Assembly: GCA_028826165.1 (NCBI GenBank)
Contig: JAPDFW010000057.1
Span: 310,001-374,000 of the forward strand
Source: Anaeramoeba ignava
Taxonomy: Eukaryota; Metamonada; Anaeramoebidae
Reading direction: 5' to 3'
Length of the DNA: 64,000 bases
Made by a program: the position numbers and the translations under genes
The notes under the pieces: generated by a model
Seen by the model: the letters and a program-made list of their open reading frames with translations, nothing else
What the model was told of the DNA's origin: nothing
Databases searched by the model: none
Shown: positions 20,982 to 30,758 of the stretch, in pieces
How the letters are laid out: every line of letters begins with the position of its first letter
Position numbering within the stretch: position 1 is the first letter of the stretch

Positions 20982-22519
20982 TTAATGATAATTTTCTTTA
21001 AGTGCAATATTTAATATTTCTTCTAAATGATCTAAATTAATTATTAAATCATTTCCACTTTCTTCTGCATAATCTAACCAATATTCATTTCCAGTTGTAT
21101 GTGATATCCAATAAAACATTGAAAGTGTACCAGGAAAGGGTTTTCCTTGAAATTCAATAATAATTGGATGAGATAAAGTAAATAATAAATTATAAAAAGC
21201 TCCTCCATGTGATCCAATTATAACTTTAGCTTTGGAGAAATATTCAATTAATTCTTTTAAATTTTCATGTTCTTTATGTGAAAAAATTTTAAATTTATTT
21301 CCAAATCTTTTTCTTAAATAATTTTCAACTTCTTCATTATTTATAACATTTCTTCCATTATAATTATTAACTCTTGGTAAATAAATGATATTTTCTTGTT
21401 GATAATTTGGAATTTCTTCATTTGATTTGATTTTTAATATATTTTTAACTAAAAATGTTTTTATTTCTTGAAATTTTCTTGGATGAACAAATGGAATATT
21501 ACAAATTATTAATAATTTATCAATTTTATAAGTAATTGAAGGATCATAAACTTCAAGTTTAACATTAAAATCTTCTTTAACAAAATTTAATAATTTATAA
21601 GGAATTTCTTGCATATTCGAATCAATAAGAAGAGTCCATCCTTTATCTTTAATAAAAGGTCTTATTCTTATTAATGATCCTAATACTCTATCAATCCAAT
21701 GTTGAAAAGCAGTTGAATAATGAGCCATAGCTAATACAACTTTTTCCATATGTTTGATATTATTTGAATTTGGTATTTTGAAATCTTTAATTTTAAAACC
21801 CTCAGGAGTGCAATTAGGAAATGATTGAAAAGAATAATTTTTGAAATAAGTTATATTTCCAAGTGAATTTATAGATGAATTGAAAACCATTTGTTGATTT
21901 TTTTCATCAAAAATTTGTTTAAATCTTCTTTGTTGATCGTTATCCACAAATCTTTTAAATGCTTTATTATTTAGGAAATGAGGTAAATTTAAAGCAAAAG
22001 AACCATAAAAAAATTGATATTTGATTTGATTTTGTGAAATGAATTGTTTTTGATATTTTAATGATTTATTATAATTTGGATAATCAATAAATCTAATAGA
22101 TTCATTATCATAAAATGAATAAGGATCTTCATAATTAATTAAATCAAAATCAAAATCAAAATAAAATGAAGTATTTGAAGTTGAACTATTTAATGATTTA
22201 TTTTCATTTTTTAATTCTTTAATTTCTTTTTCAATTCCAAAAATTGAATTTTGAACATGAATAAATTCTTTTATAGTAATTTCTTTGGTTTTATTCTTTT
22301 CTAATTTTGGGAATTCATCTAAAATTTATTAAATTTTTTAATTTATTAAATTTTTTATTTATTATTAAATTTTTAATTTAAATTTACATTGAGTATCATT
22401 TATTAAAAAATTGAAAAGATAAAAAGTAATAAAAAGCTAATTAATATTAATATTAAAATAAAACATTTATTTTGAAATGTTCTTTTTGAATAATTTGTTT
22501 TTCTTGGATTATCTTCCAT
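20982..22519 (-). CDS. GT61-family glycosyltransferase, copy C, frame broken in the anchor exon
   Basis: Exons 22388..22519 and 20982..22318. Exon 2 is fully open and has the complete GT61 core and C-terminus, with a diverged stretch (VDNDQQRRFKQIFDEKNQ) and GKPFPGTLSMFYW near the end. Exon 1 is 19 nt shorter than in copies A and B: six codons of the membrane anchor are missing, plus one base in the A-run at 22431..22435 (five A, six in the others). This puts the anchor out of frame with the catalytic exon. As written it cannot make an anchored enzyme. It is the last, incomplete repeat unit; no SOSS-B or GT34-like gene follows. Confidence 0.78.
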
Positions 22520-22614
22520 TTATAAAATAAAAAAAAATGAAAGGAAAAAATGAAAAAAAATTTTTTTTAATTGTTTGAAAAGTAAATTTTTGATTTTTAT
22601 TAAATCTATTTGAA

Positions 22615-22646
<32 letters not shown>

Positions 22647-22661
22647 AGGAAAGAAAGAAAA
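22615..22661. repeat. GAAA tetranucleotide repeat
   Basis: About eleven GAAA units with one GAAG interruption, directly downstream of the nicalin stop. It marks the edge of the duplicated glycosyltransferase block. Confidence 0.85.
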
Positions 22662-22666
22662 TCAAT

Positions 22667-25600
22667 TTAATCATTTTGTTTTTTTTTTTTCTTATTAAAA
22701 AATTGTTTGAGTTTATCTTTTATTAAACGATAACCAGTGAAAGCAACATAAACACCAGCAACATAAACAACACCAATCAATAAAATGAATAAATCGAATA
22801 ATTTTGATTTAACAGTGAGAATATTTAAAATAGCTTGAGAAGTTTTAAAATATTTAGTTTTGATTTTAAGATTAATAGGAAAAGTTTCTTTTTTGGATTC
22901 AATTCCAAATTGATCAAAAGAATTTTGGATAATTTGCAAGAATTGGTCGTCTTCATTCATAAAAGGGATAAATTTAGGATATTGAGATATTGATTGTTGG
23001 AAGAGATCAATTAGTAATAAATTTGGTTGATATTTTTGATCAAATAGTGAATATTCTTGTGGATCATTTTCTTGATTTTCTTTTTCTGAATCAATTTTGA
23101 GTTTTTCGCCTGTTTGATAAATTAAATGTGATAAAGAGCTTAAAATTATGTTTGTTGTTGTTGATATTAATTCGGGCTTGATTTCTCTTGTGTTTGAAAT
23201 GATACTTCCTGTATGTAATTTTGATTCTGGGTTTTTTATACTTGATAATGTTGCTGAAGGAATGTGTTTTCGAGTGAAAAGTTCATGTTCCCAAGAAATT
23301 ACTGGATTATTTTTATCAATTTGAGTTTTAATTAATTCTATTTGGATATTCATTTGTTTGCAAGAATATTTGAGGAACTAAATTTATTTTGATATATGAA
23401 TAAATATTAAAAATTAAATATTTTTATATTTTAATATTTTTATATTTTAATAATTTTATATTTTTATATTTTAATATTTTTATATTTTTATATTTTTATA
23501 TTTTAATATTTTAATATTTTAATATTTTTATATTTTTATATTTTTATATTTTTATATTTTTATATTTTTATATTTTTATATTTTTAATATTTTTATATTT
23601 TATATTTTTATATTTTAATATTTTTATATTTACTTCATAAAAGTTTTGCAATTCTTTATTTTCCAAACTTGAATCAGCAACGTGAAAGAATAATTTTTGA
23701 GGAGAATCAGATAAAGTTGATTCAAAAATAGAATCAATAGAAAGAACAAATTGAACAGAATCAAGAAATCGTTTATCAAGAGAATTCAACCATTTTTTTG
23801 AACCATGATAATTAAAATTTGAACCAGCACCATTAATAACAAACATTAAATCAAAAACTGAAGTAGTTTCTTGAATTTGATAAAGTTGACTAAAAATACG
23901 TGAAAGTTCGATAATAATATTAATTCCAGTATTTGATTTTCCTTTTGCAAGACTTGGTGCTGCTGAAAATGAATCAAATGTTGTTGAAATAATTATTGTT
24001 GGATTTTTTTCTTTTTTTTCTTTTTTTTCATTTTCATTTTCGGTTATTTTTGATGTCAAAATTCCTTGAATTGAATAACTTTTTAAATCTTGAATAACTG
24101 TTGGTTTATCTCCTTTAATTTCAATTAAATAATTTTCTGAAAAAGTTGTTTTTCTTTTGGATTCATTTATTATTTCTATTAATTCTTTTGCTTGATTTTC
24201 AAATGTGAAATAAACTGCTGATCTAAATTCAATACTTGATATTTTTTCTTCAATTTTACCCCATTTTTCTTGAATTTTTAGTGGAATTGATTGATTTGAA
24301 TCTGGGAGGATTATAAGTATTCCATTTGCCATTCCTTTTGTTGCTAGTTCATCGATACTATAAAATTAAAATCAAAATTAATATAAAATTAAATATAAAA
24401 TTAATTTATAAAATTATTATAAAAAATTATATATAAAATTATTTATAAAATTATTTTATTATATAAAATTATTTATAAAAATTAATATATAAAAATTATA
24501 AAATTTATAAAATTTTATTTATAAAATTATTTATAAAATTATTTATAAAATTATTTTAAAATTATTTATAAAAATTATATATAAAATTATTTATAAAATT
24601 ATTTTATTAAAATAAAATTTTATAAAATTAAAATATAAAATTATATATAAAATTTTTATAAAATTATTTATAAAAATTAATATATAAAATTATTTATAAA
24701 ATTAATTTATATAAAATTATTTATAAAAATTATTTATAAAATTAATATAAAATATAAAAATTTTATTAATATATAAAATTATTTATAAAATTATTTATAA
24801 AATTAAAAATTATATAAAATTATTTTTTATAAAATTATTTTATAAAATTATTTATAAAATTATTTATAAAATTATTTATAAAAATTATTTATAAAATTAT
24901 TTATAAAATTATTTATAAAATTATTTAAAAATATTTATAAAATTATTTATAAAAATTTTAAAAAATTATTTTATAAAATTTATAAATTTTATAAAATTAT
25001 ATATAAAATTATATATAAAAATTTTATTTATTAAAATTATTTATAAAATTATTTATAAAAAATTATTTATAAAATTATTTATAAAAAATTATTTATAAAA
25101 TTATTTATAAAATTATTTATTATTTAAATTATTTATAAAATTATTTTATAAAATTATTTATAAAATTATTTATAAAATTATTTATAAAATTATTTATAAA
25201 ATTATTTATAAAATTATTTATAAAATTATTTATAAAATTATTTATAAAATTATTTATAAAATTATTTATAAAATTATTTATAAAATTATTTATAAAATTA
25301 TTTATAAAATTATAAAATTAAATATAAAATTATTTATAAAATTATTTATAAAATTATTTATAAAATTATTTATAAAATTAATATATAAAATTAATTTATA
25401 AAATTATTTATAAAATTTATAAAAAATGTTTGGAATTAGATTACTCAATATCAAGTAAATCATTCATCATGAAAATTGCTATCTTTCCTTTAAAACATTT
25501 AAATACTCCATCTTGACATGATTCAATTGATTTAAATGATAAAGAATTTAAACTAATTACTTGTGAACCAAATTGTTGACCTTTTTTTTCATATTGAATT

Positions 25601-25692
25601 AATCTAAAAACTGGAAAAGAATTATTTGCTTTTAAAGATTGAATTAAAAAGAAAAAAGAAAATGAAAGAAAAATAATTAAAGAAAATTTCAT
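22667..25692 (-). CDS. NCLN: Nicalin (BOS-complex subunit, nicastrin-like)
   Basis: Exons 25445..25692, 23634..24357 and 22667..23377; both joins keep phase, giving about 560 residues against 563 in human nicalin. Exon 1 has a signal peptide (KFSLIIFLSFSFFFLIQS) and the N-terminal FPVFRLIQYEKKGQQFGSQV. Exon 2 has the aminopeptidase-like lumenal domain (TIIISTTFDSFSAAPSLAKG, ELSRIFSQLYQ, GAGSNFNYHGSKKWLNSLD). Exon 3 has PVISWEHELFTRKHIPSATL and a single C-terminal membrane helix (LFILLIGVVYVAGVYVAF) followed by a Lys-rich cytosolic end. Nicalin works with NOMO and TMEM147 in the ER at the translocon for multipass proteins; neither partner is in this window. As in other nicalins, metal-peptidase ligands are not evident. 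Very long A/T intron 1. Confidence 0.93.
23378..23633 (-). repeat. Nicalin intron 2, TATATTTT array
   Basis: 256 nt of TATATTTT/TATATTTTTA units with sense borders GAA|GTAAATA and TTTAG|TTCCTC. Confidence 0.75.
24358..25444 (-). repeat. Nicalin intron 1, ATTTATAAAATT 12-bp array
   Basis: 1087 nt with almost no G or C, built of (TTATTTATAAAA)n. The stretch 25140..25310 is a nearly perfect 12-bp tandem. Sense borders are GA|GTAATC and TTATAG|TATCGA. Confidence 0.85.
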
Positions 25693-25945
25693 TTTTTAAT
25701 TTTTAAATGAAAAGGAAAAAAATGAAAAAAATTTTTTTTTAAATTAAAAAAATTTAATAAGAAAAAAAAAAAAGGAGAAAAAAAAAAATATTAAAAAGAA
25801 AAAAGAAAGTTTTATTTTGAAAATTTTTTCCAAAATAAAAAATAAAAACGAAATAAACTGGACTTAAAACGACTTTCTACAACAAACAATGAGAAAGAAA
25901 AAGAAGGAGAAGATTTAAAAAGAATAAGAAAAAAAGGGAAAAAAA

Positions 25946-28069
25946 TCATTTTTGGATAAAATCAATTAAAATATCATCCCAATTTAAAATCATAAACAAT
26001 AGAACTTGTTGGGGAATCTGCAAAGTAGGAGAGAAACAGATGGATAGATTAGCAGAGCTCATCTGGTTATAAAAAAAGAAGTTTCCAACTTTTGCCAAGT
26101 GACGAATTAAACGGTTCAAAATGATCTTATTGATGTTCGGAAGTTCATTTAAAATTTGGGAAATTTCGCATAAAACTTGGTGTTTATCTTCGAAGTCGCC
26201 TTGTTGCTTTTCGAGAAGATAATCATCTGAAAAAGTGTCTGAGAAAATTTGAAGATATCGTCGAGTCAGAATTGATTCTGGAAGCGAGCGGAAAAATAAC
26301 TTGAAAGCGCTCGCAACGCTATGAATATCCACTTTAGAAAAGTCGACGTCTGTGCCGCTATCGATGCCCTTCTTCAAGTTCTGGACGTCTTCTGAACTTG
26401 GAGTCATTCTATAAATACTTTTAGTGAGCGGAGCTTTTCGATCCAAAAAATCGAAAATTTTTTGCAATGCGTCCGGAATCAGGAATTGGGAATCGGGCGA
26501 TCTGTTTGAAAGCACAGAGAGCGGAACTCCGAAGATGTTGGTTCCGTCGTCTTCGGACACAATTTTGTTCCTTTGTTGTATCAAAGTACGTGACAACATT
26601 TTTAGTTTTTCAATTTCAGTTATTTCTGCTTGAAGTGATTTGGTTCGTTGATCCTCCGTTTCGTTGCTGTCCTTCGGAGATACCGCGCTGGTCGTCTTGT
26701 TCGATTTCTTGGTATTGCTTGAGTGATCTCCTGTTAGCGATAATTCCACTTGAATGTTTGACACGCTTTTTCTTTTCGAACTTTTTTTTGAGAAAAATGA
26801 CAATCCAGTCCATCTTCTACTTTTTCGTTTAAACTTTGCCCATCTTCCTTCTTTTGTATCTCTGTTCTGAGGAATAGGAACGCTATCCAATTCTATTGAG
26901 TCGCGTTTTTGCTGTTTCTCGTCTGTATCGTTCCCAGTTGTTTTGGCTGTGTTTTCATTTTCTGTGCTGTGATCATCGTCTTTTTCTGCGTGCTCAGTTT
27001 GCACTAAGTCCCGATCCTCACGCGTAATATTTCTCTTCAAATCTTTCTCTGAAATATCTATGTCTTCAAACTCAAGCTCCTTCTGCAATTGTTCGCCCTT
27101 TTCGATGCCAATTGAAGAAGACTGTGGATTTGAAGTTGAAGAATAAAGTAAATTTTCATCTTGCAAAAAACATCTCATTTGTTCAATTATTTGCTGGACT
27201 TCTGTGAGCTCCTGATCCTGAGTAAACCTTTTTTTCTCGTATATGCTTTTCATGAGATGATCGAATCTCTTGTTGAATTCCTCCTCTTCTTCTTCAATTT
27301 GCATTTTTTCTTGATCTTCGTCTTCGGGGATGTTTGAGTTGCTTAAATTATTTTGATTGAAATCCATCGAGAAGTTCTGTTTCAATTTTCCCATCGGGTT
27401 TATATTCTGTTCTGAAAAAGAAAGGGATTGATGTATAGCGTGGTCTTTATTGATTTCGGGGCTTTTTTGTTGGGGAGATTGTGGGAGTTCTCTTCGCGTA
27501 AGTCGAGATTTGTATGACTTCCGTTTTGGAAGATCAGGAACGGATGTTATTGATCGGCTCTTCATATTATGCATGCTTGAGAATTTGGGAATAGGTTTGG
27601 GCGGCAGTTTCCTCGTTTTGTTTCCCTGTTGTTCTTCTTTTTTGACCAGGTTTTTTTTCTCTTTTTCATTTTCTTGTTCATTTGTTTTTCTTTCTTGCTC
27701 AATGCTTATGTTATTCGGTATCGGGATTGGCTTCATTAGCTTTTTAATCTCTTCGTTCATATTCCGATGCGTTTGTTCTTCTTGCTCCATCTCTGGGTTT
27801 TCGCTTTTGGGTTGCGGAGATTCATTTGGTGAAAAGTGATTATTTTTTAAATTTTCAATTGTAATTTTTTGGGTTGAATTATTTGAATTATTTTTTGTTG
27901 ATTCTTCCGTTTCTTGTGTGTTTTGCGTCTCAGAGTCTTGTTCTTTGTAGTTTTTTGTATGTTTTGGTGAAGTTGGTTGATGTTTTTTTTGTGCTTTATA
28001 ACGTGAAAATTTGGGTCGAGTTGAAAAGAATGGATTTTGAGCAAGTTTTTGAACTTTTTGATTATCCAT
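25946..28069 (-). CDS. RhoGAP-domain protein
   Basis: Single exon, 707 residues. Residues 1 to about 500 are mostly disordered and charged (Pro/Ser/Glu/Lys) with basic patches (KRKSRRWTGLSFFSKKSSKR). A coiled-coil-like segment (SLQAEITEIEKLKMLSRTL) precedes the RhoGAP domain at about 515-705: IFGVPLSVLSNR, LTKSIYRMTPS with the Arg finger in the IYR motif, FKLFFRSLPESILTRRYLQI, LNRLIRHLAKVG and MSSANLSICFSPTL. These are the standard helix signatures, so GAP activity toward Rho/Rac-type GTPases is expected. The usual Gly after the Arg finger (RxSG) is replaced by Pro/Ser, which is atypical. The central 1.4 kb is far richer in G+C than its surroundings. It shares an upstream region with the divergent gene at 28402. 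Confidence 0.88.
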   Translation of the reverse strand: MDNQKVQKLAQNPFFSTRPKFSRYKAQKKHQPTSPKHTKNYKEQDSETQNTQETEESTKNNSNNSTQKITIENLKNNHFSPNESPQPKSENPEMEQEEQTHRNMNEEIKKLMKPIPIPNNISIEQERKTNEQENEKEKKNLVKKEEQQGNKTRKLPPKPIPKFSSMHNMKSRSITSVPDLPKRKSYKSRLTRRELPQSPQQKSPEINKDHAIHQSLSFSEQNINPMGKLKQNFSMDFNQNNLSNSNIPEDEDQEKMQIEEEEEEFNKRFDHLMKSIYEKKRFTQDQELTEVQQIIEQMRCFLQDENLLYSSTSNPQSSSIGIEKGEQLQKELEFEDIDISEKDLKRNITREDRDLVQTEHAEKDDDHSTENENTAKTTGNDTDEKQQKRDSIELDSVPIPQNRDTKEGRWAKFKRKSRRWTGLSFFSKKSSKRKSVSNIQVELSLTGDHSSNTKKSNKTTSAVSPKDSNETEDQRTKSLQAEITEIEKLKMLSRTLIQQRNKIVSEDDGTNIFGVPLSVLSNRSPDSQFLIPDALQKIFDFLDRKAPLTKSIYRMTPSSEDVQNLKKGIDSGTDVDFSKVDIHSVASAFKLFFRSLPESILTRRYLQIFSDTFSDDYLLEKQQGDFEDKHQVLCEISQILNELPNINKIILNRLIRHLAKVGNFFFYNQMSSANLSICFSPTLQIPQQVLLFMILNWDDILIDFIQK

Positions 28070-28401
28070 TTAATTTTTTATTTTTATTTTTATTTTATAT
28101 TTTTAATTTTTAATTTTTAATTAATTTTTTTGAAATTTTGATTGAAAAAGTTGTCAATCAATCAATTAATAAAAAAAATTTTTCCAAAATGTAAATAAAC
28201 TGAACTTTTAAAAATTGAGAAAAAAATACAAAAAAAAAATAGAAAAATAAAAAGAAAAATAAAAAAGAAAAAAAATGAAATTTGTTTTCTCTTTTTAAAT
28301 TAAAAAAGCAAAAAAATAAAATAAAAAAAAATAATTAAATAATGAGTCATTTTTTCATTTTTTTCATTTTTTTTCTTTTTATTTATTTATTTAAAAAGAA
28401 T
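28070..28401. promoter_or_regulatory. Divergent intergenic region (RhoGAP / unknown gene)
   Basis: 332 bp, A/T-rich. TTTTTTCATTTTTTTCATTT near 28350-28375 faces the plus-strand gene. On the RhoGAP side the nearest sequence is T/A-rich without a clear CAT tract until AAAAAAATGAAATT near 28270. No coding sequence is seen. Confidence 0.4.
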
Positions 28402-30707
28402 ATGGGTAACAAAACACAAATAACAATAATAAAAACAATAATAATAAACAAATCTTTTATTAATTCTTTCTCTTTCTTTCTCTTTTCTTTAAAACAATCA
28501 CAAAATTACAAAAGAAAATAATTTCCAAATTTCTTTAAAATATCAAGATTTTCAAAAAGAATTAAATAAGATTATTGATTTAATTGATATTTTAGTTGTT
28601 TGTTATCAATTCTAAATCTAATTTTAATTCTAATTCTAATTTTAATTCTAATTCTAATTCTAATTTTAATTTTAATTTTAATTTTAATTTTAATTTTAAT
28701 TTTAATTTTAATTTTAATTTTAATTTTAATTTTAATTTTAATTTTAATTCTAATTTTAATTTTAATTTTAATTTTAATTTTAATTTTAATTCTAATTATA
28801 ATTATAATTTTAATTTTAATTTTAATTTTAATTTTAATTCTAATTTTAATTTTTAATTTTAATTTTAATTTAATTTTAATTCCTAATTTTAATTCTAATT
28901 TTAATTCTAATTTTAATTTTAATTTTAATTTTAATTTTAATTTTAATTTTAATTTTTAATTTAATTCTAATTCTAATTCTAATTTTAATTTTAATTTTAA
29001 TTTTAATTAATTTTAATTTAATTTTAATTTTAATTTTAATTTTAATTTTTAATTTAATTTTAATTTTAATATTAATTTTAATTTTAATTTTAATTTTAAT
29101 TTAATTCTAATTTTAATTCTAATTCTAATTTTAATATTAATTCTAATTCTAATTCTAATTCTAATTTTAATTTTAATTTTAATTTTAATTTTAATTTTAA
29201 TTTTAATTTTAATTTTAATTCTAATTTTAATTTTAATTTTAATTTTAATTTTAATTTTAATTTTAATTTTAATTTTAATTTTAATTTTAATTTTAATTCT
29301 AAAAAGGATAAACCAAATTTTAATGAAAATTCTGTATTTATGAACCAAATTCAACAAAAAAAAACACTAATAATGAAAAGAATCTTTCAACAATTCCAAA
29401 GATTTTATCAAAATAAAACTTTAGATACAACAAAATTTATTTCATTATTTCAACAAGTTAATGAAATAACAAATTTTCTGAATCAATTAATTGGAGAAAC
29501 AGAAATTTTAAGGATAAATGATAATAAAAATTTAGAACAACTTAATTTATTATCAAATAACAAAATTATTGAAACAGAAAACAAAAAGAAGAAGAAAAAA
29601 AAACAAAATAAAAATCAAAATATAAACCAAAATCAAAATGAAAATCAAAATCAAAATCAAAATCAAAATCAAAATATAAATCAAAATCAAAATAAAAATC
29701 AAAATAAAAATCAAAATATAAATCAAAATATAAATCAAAATATAAATCAAAATATAAATCAAAATAAAAATAAAAATCAAATTTCAAAAGAAATTACAAT
29801 TCAAGATATAAATCAAATTTCAAAAGAAATTAAAATTAAAAATCAAAATAAAAATCAAAATCAAAATTAAAAATCAAAATCAAAATAAAAATATAAATCA
29901 AAATCAAAATAAAAATATAAATAAAAATAAAAATAAAAAAAAATCAAATAAAAATCAAAAATCAAAAAATTCAACAAGAAATTGAAACGAAATCAAAAAT
30001 AAAATTAAAAAAAGAAATCAAAAGAAATTAAAATTAAAAATCAAAATCAAAATATAAATCAAAATCAAAATCAAAATATAAATCAAAATCAAAATATAAA
30101 TCAAAATCAAAATCAAAATCAAAATATAAAGAAAAATCAAAATAAAATTAAAAAGAAAAATCAAGAAATAAATAATTTGAACAAATCTTTAAATTGTTTT
30201 CTTGATGAATGTTATATAATTAATGATTTTGAAAATATTCAAAATTGCGAAAATGATACTCAAAATAATGATAATAATAATAAAGATTCAGAAATATTCA
30301 TTTTTGATAATGTTTATGAAAATCTATTAGATATAAAATATGATCCAATTATCGATCAAACAGAAGGTTTTATTTTATTAACTGATTCTGAAAATAAAAA
30401 TAAAAACAGAAACAAAAATAAAAATAATCAATTGGATTTGAAAGATTTCCAAATTCTTTTTAAAACAAGAATTTTTGATGATGAAGATTTGGAAGATTTT
30501 GATTTAGTTGAAAATAATTTTCAAAATCAAATCAATTTGGAAACAATTGAAAAATTTTTTGATAAAAATATCTTAAATGTGCAAAATGATAAAATTTCAA
30601 AAAAGAAAAGTAAATTAACTGATTGGCAAATGATGGAAGAAGGTTTTTCAAATTTAACAAAATTTGTAATTGATTTATCTTTAATTCTTGAAAACAAAAA
30701 GAATTGA
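28402..30707 (+). CDS. Unrecognised N/Q/K-rich protein, tentative model with 4-nt first exon
   Basis: I do not recognise this protein. Model: exon 1 is ATGG (28402..28405), intron 28406..28514, exon 2 from 28515, intron from about 28595-28602 to 29306, exon 3 from 29307. Exon 2 reads NNFQISLKYQDFQKELNKII and exon 3 helical DKPNFNENSVFMNQIQQKK, FQQFQRFYQNKTL and FISLFQQVNEITNFLNQLIG. A tract of NQNQ/INQN/KNQN codons follows from about 29580 to 30170; its frame is broken by a stop at 29868..29870. The C-terminal part, 30177..30707, has acidic FIFDNVYENLLDIKYD, DLKDFQILFKTRIFDDEDL and KLTDWQMMEEGFSNLTKF. A common gene for both halves is inferred from their spacing and the promoter tract present only before 28402 and before 30759. 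Confidence 0.5.
28603..29306 (+). repeat. Intron array of AATTTT/AATTCT hexamers
   Basis: Nearly pure (TTTTAA)n with TTCTAA variants between a GT near 28595-28602 and TTCTAAAAAG at 29297..29306. The exact donor among three closely spaced GTs is uncertain. Confidence 0.75.
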
Positions 30708-30758
30708 AAAATATTTTTTTCATTTTTTTCATTTTTTTCATTTTGGTTTTAAAAAAAA
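30708..30758 (+). promoter_or_regulatory. Start-proximal TTTTTTCATTTTTTT tract
   Basis: Three tandem copies of TTTTTTCA in the 51 bp between the upstream stop and the peptidase start. This is the clearest single example of the shared upstream tract, and its position argues that the two reading frames belong to separate genes. Confidence 0.55.

Noticed and set aside
24358-25444. CRISPR-like regular repeats
   Set aside because: Direct 12-bp tandem without spacers, inside a spliced intron of a eukaryotic gene.
26424-26832. Plus-strand frames opposite the RhoGAP gene
   Set aside because: They exist because the G+C-rich island has fewer chance stops; the RhoGAP motifs are on the other strand.
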